Source: Paratrimastix pyriformis
Taxonomy: Eukaryota; Preaxostyla; Paratrimastigidae
Assembly: GCA_027972325.1 (NCBI GenBank)
Contig: JAPMOS010000078.1
Span: forward strand, 1 to 64,000
Direction of reading: 5' to 3'
Length of the DNA stretch: 64,000 nucleotides
Part shown: positions 50,101 to 59,100 of the stretch, piece by piece
Layout of the letters: the number at the start of each line of letters is the position of its first letter
Position numbering within the stretch: position 1 is the first letter of the stretch
Notes under the pieces: model-generated
Told to the model about the DNA's origin: nothing
Database searches by the model: none
What the model saw: the letters and a program-made list of their open reading frames with translations, nothing else
Program-made: the position numbers and the translations under genes

Positions 50101-53100
50101 TGGAGGACAGAGCCCGGAAATGGGTGTGAGAGATGGGTGTGAGAGAGGGACGGAAGGGGACGGGGGATCCCCCCGGGTTAGAGCCGCAATGAGGAGCTTT
50201 TTTGCAAACTCATATCGGGCTATTGGGGGGTTGCCATTTGAAGGATTCTTTGTTCTTTGTCTTGTGATCTTTTGCATCTTGTTTTTGTTTTTCTCTTTTT
50301 GCCGCTGGCCTGCGGGATATAAAAAAGGCAAAGGATTGATGAGGATATATTGTGGAAAACTGAAAAACCAATGGAAATCGATTGAAAGAATTACGAAGAA
50401 TACTGCGTGCAGAGTAAGACATTACAAAGTCAGGGAAGGCTTCGCGGAAAGGAAAGTTGGGGTTGTTCACAATGGAAAAAACGGTCTTGAAATCTTGGAC
50501 TTGCCCAGAAAAACGGAACGTAGAGATGGAGAAAAGCATGTTGCGTGGTGGATTAGGACGAAAAGAAAGGAGTGGGACGGAATGCGAAATTATCCATTGA
50601 AAAAAGTGGGAGATGGTTGCCGGTCATTGATAAAGAAAGCTATCTTGAGAGAGCCGAAATGGAAGAGGAGAAGATCCAAAAAAAGGGGAAAAGAAGCTAT
50701 AAGAAGAATAAACAAGATAAGGCAAGGACGAAACCAGGATATCTTGAAGACCTCTAATGAATGGTTGCAGAAAGTGTGGAGATGTCTCTGGTGGGCTCTT
50801 GAAGGTAATCAGAGGATGAGGGAGTCGTTTCAAAAAACAATTCAGGAATCTTCAAAAGGCATCCGTTCGTGGATGGAATGTTGGTCGTATTCTAAACGCG
50901 ACGGAAATGCTCAGAGGATGGTTTGGGGATGGAAGGATGTGGTGGGGAATTTGTGTGGTGGCTGGTGCCAGAGGGAGTGGTGGTTGTCTGTTTTGAAGTG
51001 TGGAAGTTTTTTGGCAAATTTGTGGGAAATTTTCCTCGGAAACTGCGGGGTGAAAATTCAGAAATGGATCCCGCGTTTTTCCTGTATAAAAGGGGCGCCA
51101 ACTTTGGTCTTTCAAACAATTTTTGCTGTGATGGAAGATTCAAACCCACCACCACCGCGGGCTGTGAAAATTGTGTCGACAACGCCTCAAGATGCGCTGG
51201 CTATGGCTGAGTCAAGAATTCGTGATTTGGAGGAGGCCATCCCTAATGGCCAATTCTTCTTTCTCTGGGGTGAGAAGGCTCACACTCTCTATTGTCGAGT
51301 TGAAGGAGGAGGTGTCAATGTGCCTGAAGTTGCACGGCTGATTGGGATCAAGGGTGCTGCTCAAGTCGTTGAGCTGTCTGATGAGCAGTTCGAACGTGAA
51401 CGTGCACTCCTTATGGCAAGGCATGAACATCAGAATGAAAATTCACGGGCGAAGATTTTGGCCCACATGGAGGTTGCAAAACTGGCAGCTGCGGTCTGGA
51501 ATTTTTTCTGTTGGATGAATCCTGACTTGTCGATAGCCTCTCACTGGAGCGCTCTCGGATCTCTTGCGGAGAACGGCCATCCCAGGAGGCAAAATCCTGG
51601 TCTGGCCTCCGAAGGCCATGCCTTCGGGGGGGGACATTGTTGCGATCACTGTCCCCTTCGCAGTGATTGCCCCCCCCCAGGTGATTGGCGAGGTTGCGAA
51701 GCTCCTGCCTCGGGTTCTGCCGCCGCCGTCGCAAGTCCCAATCAGATACACTGCACCGGATACAACCCTACCGACGTGGTGGATCCACGGGGTCCCTCTG
51801 AACGTATCAGAAGATGCAATCAAAACCAGGATGGGCGAGCTCGGCATTCCGATCGAGTCTGTGGAAAGAATCAAGGAGCCTACCAGCAATTTACCTACGT
51901 CTCAAGTCAGGGTCACGGTGACCACCCAGGAGGTGTGGGACCGGCTGAGGGCTCTTGGGAAGTTTATCGACGGGCTCAGTGTAAAGGCCGAACGCAAGAG
52001 AGGCCCCGCCCCGTTTGTTCGTGGTCTCGATTGATGAAGAAGAGCGGATTGGACGCCTTTGGGGGTGATGTGGGGAAATTTATGGTGAAGGTTGGAGGGG
52101 TGTGCTTGAATGAAGCAGGGGGGGATGAGCTAAATTGGATTGAAAAGCGAAATGGGTGTGGACGGTTTGGGGTCAATAGTCGAGGGGGTGAAGTGGCAGT
52201 CGAATATGGATGGATTTGTGTTGGGAGTGCAGGGGGCGGAGCTGGTCAGAGCGAGGATGGGAAGAATAGAGGGGGGGCTGGCGTCATGGAGCCTGGGTAC
52301 TGTGGGATAACTAATTCCACCGGCCATCGTTGCTATATCACTGCTGCAATTCAAGCAGCAGAAGTGATAGTTGATAGTGGTTTGAGGCTTTTTGATACTA
52401 TTCGAAAGGGAGGGATTGATTGGTCGACTCAGAATAAGGTTTGGGTTGAGGATGTTGCTTGTAAATTTGATGAATACCATGACGGCGAGGCTGGGGAAGC
52501 ACTTATAAAGATGCTGGACATATATGCTGGGGGGAGGAGGACGACAGTAGAGGATGGATCGTTGTCTGGGATCTCAAGCTGGGGGTAAGGAATGTGGTGC
52601 TGTGGTGGAGCATCCTAGGGTGCTAGAGAGAGTGTGTCTTCAAGCAGCCTGGGCAGGGAATCGGATGAGTGAGATGATAAACGAATTGGAAAAGATTGAG
52701 CGGATTGAAGTGAATTGTCCCATTTGTGAGAAAAATACAAGTCATGAAAGATCTAGCATGATTGTGGAGGCGGAGGATTTTGTTTTGATTGAGGTTGTTC
52801 GCAATAAGTATGTAGGTCAAGGGGCGTGGGAAGTTGTGGCGGATGAGATAAGAATTGGTGGGGAAAGGTATCTTCCGGTTGCCTTCATGAGCTTCTTAGG
52901 TAGGAGGAAAGGGAAACCTCGACATTGGGTTTGTCAAAAGAAGATTGAGGGGGAGTGGTGGACTTTCAATGACTCATTATGTGCCCCAACAACAAGAGAG
53001 GAGATGGGACAAGGGGATATTTTTGTTTATTCGAAAAATGGTATGTCATGTACGAAAATGGAGAAATCATTTTGTGGGCCGGCATTTGGAAGAGTGGGCC

Positions 53101-56100
53101 TGAATGCGAGTGCAAGTGTCGCTTTTGGGGGGAAGGGTCTCGAAAAATTAGGAGGTTGGGAGAAGCGCGAAGGAAGAACATAGTTAGTAGGGGATGATCC
53201 AGCAAGTGAGAAATGAGAGGGTTGGAATAAGCCCCTTCAAGGACTGAAGAAGGGCAAAGAGTTTTGTACTAAAAAGGGGTCGGCGGCTAGACGCTGATAC
53301 GAAGAAGGCAATAATGAATGAAATGATGGCGGAGAGAATTGTGGGGGTGACGGAAAAGAGTGAGAAGATAGAGAAAACGGCCCTCGTGATGGGGCTGGAG
53401 GAAAAGAGGGGAATTTATTTCGGGTAATGTCTTGGAATTGCCGGGGATTAGGAATGCTCGAGAAGAGGCAAAACGTGAAAATGATAGCTGAAGATAGTGG
53501 GGCGGACGTGATTATGCTCCAAGAAACAAAGCTTCACGTTGTGAAGACGTCGCTTTTGCTCGGAGTTTTGTTTCTTATGGAGCATGCGTTCGGAATGCAA
53601 ACGGAAAGGGTGGTGTGGTAATCATGGTGAAGAAAGAATTGCAAAACTCTGTGGTGGGTGTGGAGAAGGTGGCAGAATGTGAGGGATACTTGATGGTGGT
53701 GCATATGATTCTTAATAAAGTAAGGGTAGCCTTTGTAAATATGTATTATCCGGTAGATAGCAGTGAAGCTGAGATGAAAAGGAAGGTGGAGTTTGAGGGG
53801 AAAAGGATTATCGGTAAATTAAAGGAGGAGGGAGAGGTCATTGTGTTGGGGATGGACGGGAATGCAATGGTGAAGGAAGTGCAGAGGCTGAAGGGGTTAG
53901 ATCTCGTGGATTTAAGCGCGCTGGTTGGCCTTGAGGAGGCTGTAACAAGAAGGGAAGTGAGAGAAGGAGTGGTGCATGAAAATAAAATTGACGCGGTGTT
54001 GGGTTGTGAAGAAGTAGCTACGGAGCTGTTCATTAAAATGCAGATCTTCAGGAATGAAGAGGTGGAGTGGAATGCATTGTCGGATCACTCCATTATTTTT
54101 GTGGATTTTAGGAAAATTGCCAGAGGATACCGGCAATCGGTTGAAATTGAAAAGATCAAGTTACCTGGAGGTAGATCAGAAAGGAATGAGGAGACGGGGC
54201 GACAGATTGAAGAATATCAAGATAGAATGAAAAGGGCTAACCCGAAGGACTTTGGGGAATTGGCGAAAATGATGACGATGGAGGCAAAGAGTGCTTTCGG
54301 AGTAGTAAAAGTGGTATTGACTGAGAAAGATTATGAGCCTGCAAGGGTTAGGAAGGCGAGGGATGTGCTTCTTTCAGGTAAGGCTGGTGCGAGTGAGAAG
54401 GGGGTGGCGAAGAAGACGATTCAGGAATTTCGACAGAAAAGGAGGATAGCCCGGGAATATAATATTCGGCAGGTCTTGTCTGGGAGGAGGAGGCACTTTT
54501 ATCGAACGGTGTTCCAAGATGAAATGTTGAAATCTCCCGTGGCATCTTTTATGGAGAGAGGGGAGGGCGGGAAAATGAGGATAACGGTGGACCCTGGTGA
54601 AGTTAAGGAAGGATTTAGGTTGTTTATGGAGAACCTGGCCAAGAAAAGAGGTAATGATGAAATGTGCCCCATAGAGGAGTATCAGGAGAGAATTGATGGA
54701 ATTATGAAGCCAATCGAGATGGAAGAACTGATGAGTGTGATTCGGCACTTGAAGTCGGGCAAAGCTGCGGGACCAGATGAGGTGGTGGCAGAAATTGTTA
54801 AGGTTTGCCCGGATGAGGTCTTTGAATGGATGCTTAAGGAATATAATAGGATTCTGTGTGAGAGAAGGGTTCCAGATTATATGAAGCAAAGTAATGTTCA
54901 TATGATCATGAAGTCGGTGGAAGTTCATCCTGGTGACCCGACCAATCGGCGGCCGATTACCCTTATTTCGGTAACGTTGAAAATTCTTCAGTGTATTCTG
55001 GCTAATCGATTCCAGGAGAGAATTGCTGAGGTGGAAAGGAGTCATGGGGATAAGGTTTTCGAAGAAAAGCAGTTTGCATTTCTCAGAGGGAGACACATTG
55101 AGGTCCCCATTTTAAACCTGATCCGCGTGATTGAGGATGCGAAAATGCGTGGGAAGAAATGGTATATGCTTGGACTGGATATATCGAAGGCTTATGATAC
55201 GGTTGATTTCGCAGCGTTGGAAAGGGGAATGGTTGAGTTGGGATTGGAGAGAAGCTTCATCGAATACGTGAGGGATTTATATAAAGGTAGGAAGGCTCGT
55301 GTAATTACATCTTTTGGGCTCACTGAACCCTATGAGGTCCAAAGGGGAATCAGTCAGGAGACCCGCTGTCATGTTTGTTGTTTGTCACATTTATGGAAAC
55401 AATCCTGAGGAGGGTTCATGGAAGGGATATACTCTGGCAAGCCTTCGAGAAGTGTTGATTCAAGCGTTTGCTGATGATATTATTATTATCACTGAATCAA
55501 AGGAAGAGCTGATAAGAATTGGGAGTGAGGTGGTTGGGATGATACGAGAAGCGTATATGGATATTAATTTTAAGAAGTCAGACTATATGACAAATGATGA
55601 TGATAAGTCGGGGATCATAATTATGGGAGAGGAAGTGAAATGTAAGGCGAAGGGAGAAGGGATCAGGTATCTCGGGATTTGGATCGATGAAGAATTGCAC
55701 ATGAAAGTGAATTTTAGGAAGCTCTATGAGAAATTGGCGCAGAAGCTAACTCGAATTGGCGAAGCATACTTTCCGATGCAGGAATTGGGAAAAGTGATTA
55801 ACGAATGCGTGACGCCGTGTTTGCAATATATAGCTCGGAGCATGCCTCTCAGGAAGGTTGAGTTGGATGAGGTGGAGAAGTTGTACTCGAGGAAGATTAG
55901 GGAGGCATTAGGAAATCGTTTGAAAAAGTCGGACCCTGTTGACGTGGTTTATGTGATGAAGGAGAATGGCGGTTTGGGTGTGAAAAACCAACGGATGTGC
56001 ATGATCAGATAGTGGTGTTGCAGACGGCAAAAGAGTTGTAGATGATGATCGAATTGAGGGAAGATTCTGATGGAGGCGAGGGATGAGAAGAGAGAGAAGG

Positions 56101-59100
56101 AGAATACAACCTCTTGCTTGTTTAATGACCCGGAGCGATGGTCCCGAGGGGGGTGGCCATCTTTATAGAGCGAACCTTGGGTGCTTTTAGTAGACAAGGA
56201 GTACGGATGGAAGTTGGGAGATGGGAGGAAGGTAGCGCCTATGAGAATGATCAGGATTTGGGGACTTGATCACGATACCGAGGGGTCAAAGAAAGAGAAT
56301 GTTTGGGGAAGGATGGACGAGATTAAGCGATTTAGCCACGAGGGATGGTAAATTATTGAGATCACTGACAACTAAATCTGGTGGGAGTAAAGGGGGAATG
56401 TTCCTCGGTGGTACACGGAGCTGCTGAAAAGACTTGTATGCCAGGATACTCGAAGGTGTTGAAAAGACTGAAGAAAGAATATGCACTTGTGATGAAGGTC
56501 GTGGAGAATGGGGTGGGAGTGCAGGAGGAGCGCCAAAGGGCGTGTAATTTGGGTAGGATAGGAAAATCCCACTTCTTCACGGATGGATCTTCATGTAGAG
56601 AAGGAAAATGGTGAGAGGTTCATATGCGGTGATTGAAAATATAGATGGCAAGTTTGTGAAGAAGGAGGCAAAACGATCGCCGTGGCTAAATCAAACCAAT
56701 AACGAAGCGGAGCTTTATGCGGTTGTAAGAGCGCTGGAGATGGCGGGTGGGGTGATGTCCAAATTACTACTGATTCGAGGTATGCGATTTCTTGGGTTCA
56801 GAAGGTTGGGAAGGATAGAATGTCGTTGGGGAATTGGGGATAAAAAGAATGGGAGTGTACTTGTTCGACTGAAAAAGGTTGTGGATAATTATGTGGGGAA
56901 AATTGAAATGGTATGGGTAAAGGGTCATCAAACTGGAGATGCAGTGGATATTCGAGGGAATAATATGGCGGACTCTGAAGCTGGTGAGGCAAATAAATCT
57001 GAGAAAGTTGAAGACTGCAGTATGGAATTGGGTGTTATGCTGATCGGTCCAAGTGGCGAAAGAGTACAAGGTGACTATAAGACAAGATTGGCGAGGTGGC
57101 AGAATTGGAGAAAGCTAGAGGGGCTGGGAATGAAGACGAGGAATGCTGTTTTGATGATAAATGATAAGTCAGGAAATGCCGAGATGAACTGCTCTCGGTT
57201 TTGTAGAGAATGCTCGGCTGGGTGGCTTTTCGCAGCTTATTTCCAAAGGATTATGACTAAGGAAAACAAAGGCAATTCTTCGGTGGGGAGGAGTTGATGT
57301 GTACTTGTGGTCTGAAAGACACATTGGAACATGCAGTTTATGGGTGCTTAAGGGTGCGTGGGATTTGGAGGAGATGGTCCGGGAGATTGAAAGTGAAGCG
57401 GTCATTGAGAAATTGGCGAGGTGGGTGGAAGGACAGTCTCAGATGCTGGTGATGTGTCCTGAATATCTAGAGGTGCTCGAGGGGTGGGTGGGCTGAGAAA
57501 GAATGGCTTGGTAGTGCTGGGGAACGGAGGCACAATTTCCCAGGAGTGCATCTGGCTATTATATGAGAGGTGCCGACGGGAATTACTCTGGAGTAGCTGG
57601 GCTGAGTTAATGGTTGAACTGAGAAATGAAGTTTGCCGATTGGTTGGTCGGCATGGAGAAGATGGAATGGTGGGGGAGTGTGATACCATGGGACTTTTCG
57701 TTGATATGTGCGGAAGTCTTTTCGTTGAATATGATGCTCCTAAGTCACCCTGTGAGCGTGGATATGTCCTTTAGTGAATTCTGTACAGAGAATCGTAGTG
57801 ATATGTTTTTGGTGCTCGATTTGATAGTTTGGCTCAATTTGAAATGGACTATGATATGATGGCGTGTCTGAATGTGGATTTCTCCCTTGATGCGGAGATT
57901 GGTCGGAGGATATGGGAGGGAATTGGTCGGAGGGGAGGAAGAGTAGAGCATTCCGATGTGTAGTGGTGGTGGAACATGATGGCCGAGTGGTTAATTGGAA
58001 TGAGAAGGTTGGTATAGGACCTAGGGGGACGGGGGACGGGAAGCTTGTGATTGCAGAAATTTTAAAATGGATGAGAACACCTTCTCTTGCTGGCCGGGGA
58101 ACTTTTGGAGGACGGGGAAGAAATACGTCAGGCCGGTAAATCATGTTGTGAGTATAATTGTGTGTGACAATGTGGAAGCGAGGATGAAATATCCGGTGGT
58201 GGAAGGTGGGATGGAGAGGATCTATAATTGGCTGGTAAAGCCGAAATACCAGATGGCGGTCTGGGAGGGGTTCCGGACTGGATTTACTCAAGATGAAATT
58301 GGGTCAAAATTCGGTGGGAAGGTTCTAGTGGGAGGGGTGGAAAAGGCTTGTTTATGGGAGATGTTGTGCGGATTATACAAAGAAGACTGAGGGAATGCTG
58401 TAACTATAAGGAGAGTTGGTCGTTACAGACTCTCTATTCCGCGGCAGTTGGATTTTGGATGGGAGAACGGAGAAAGAGTGGCATCAGTTAGGGATCAGGA
58501 TTGGGATGAAAAGAATTCTGGAGAAACTTATTGAGGGAAGGAAGGAGGGAGTGGATCGAAGTTTGGAAAGTGGTGATGGTTTGAGTAGGAGGAAGCGTGG
58601 ACGGAATCGGTTAGGCGAGGTGGGGAAGAAGAAGAAGAAAGTGTGATGGGGAAGTGGGAACGATTGGTGGGGTTGTGGCGAGAATAATGGTTGGAGGGAA
58701 GGAATGGGATGTGCTGGATGATGATAATGATGAAGGTGAAGATACAACGGGGAGAGAAAAAGGCGGGATGGATGTGGGGGGGGAGAGGGTGGTGATGATG
58801 GGAAAGAAAGGTGGTGGGGGTGGGGACGGGGATGGAAGAAGAGGAATGATGAGGGAGACAGTAGCGTGTTACTTCGCTCAGAGAGTACTGAGTACTCTGT
58901 GAGCGGTGTATATGCCACTGTACCGTTGCCATGGACTCTACCTCCATGGCAATAGGTTTTAAAAACGGAAGGGGACGGAAGGGGACGGAAGGGACGGAAG
59001 GGACGGAAGGGGACGGAAGGGGACGGAAGGGGACGGAAGGGAAGGGGACGGAAGGGGACGGAAGGGGACGGGGGAAGGGACGGAAGGGGACGGAAGGGGA

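Larger units (their letters stand above)
50170..58905 (+). mobile_element. Degenerate LINE with ORF1, USP-like protease, endonuclease, reverse transcriptase and RNase H
   Basis: An AT-richer plus-strand block interrupts one UBR4 intron in antisense. Parts in order: 5' region with two TATA-like boxes, ORF1 with an RRM-like end, a protease ORF, an apurinic-type endonuclease, reverse transcriptase with FADD, RNase H with D-E-D-D, a Cys-His knuckle and an extra C-terminal domain. The layout fits the endonuclease-bearing LINEs with RNase H (I/L1-like in the broad sense). Frames shift about ten times, near 51,570, 52,560, 53,620, 55,360, 55,420, several times in 56,000-56,610, near 56,770 and in 57,200-58,100, so the copy is dead. 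No poly-A tail or target-site duplication was recognised; the ends are approximate. Confidence 0.88.

Noticed and set aside
49100-50330. Plus-strand open frame running into the LINE (more than 1,100 codons in total)
   Set aside because: The first part is antisense to an UBR4 exon, where high GC suppresses stop codons; only the part inside the LINE is considered.
53184-53426. Separate small gene between the protease and endonuclease ORFs of the LINE
   Set aside because: Short frames with no domain; best read as spacer or decayed N-terminus of ORF2.
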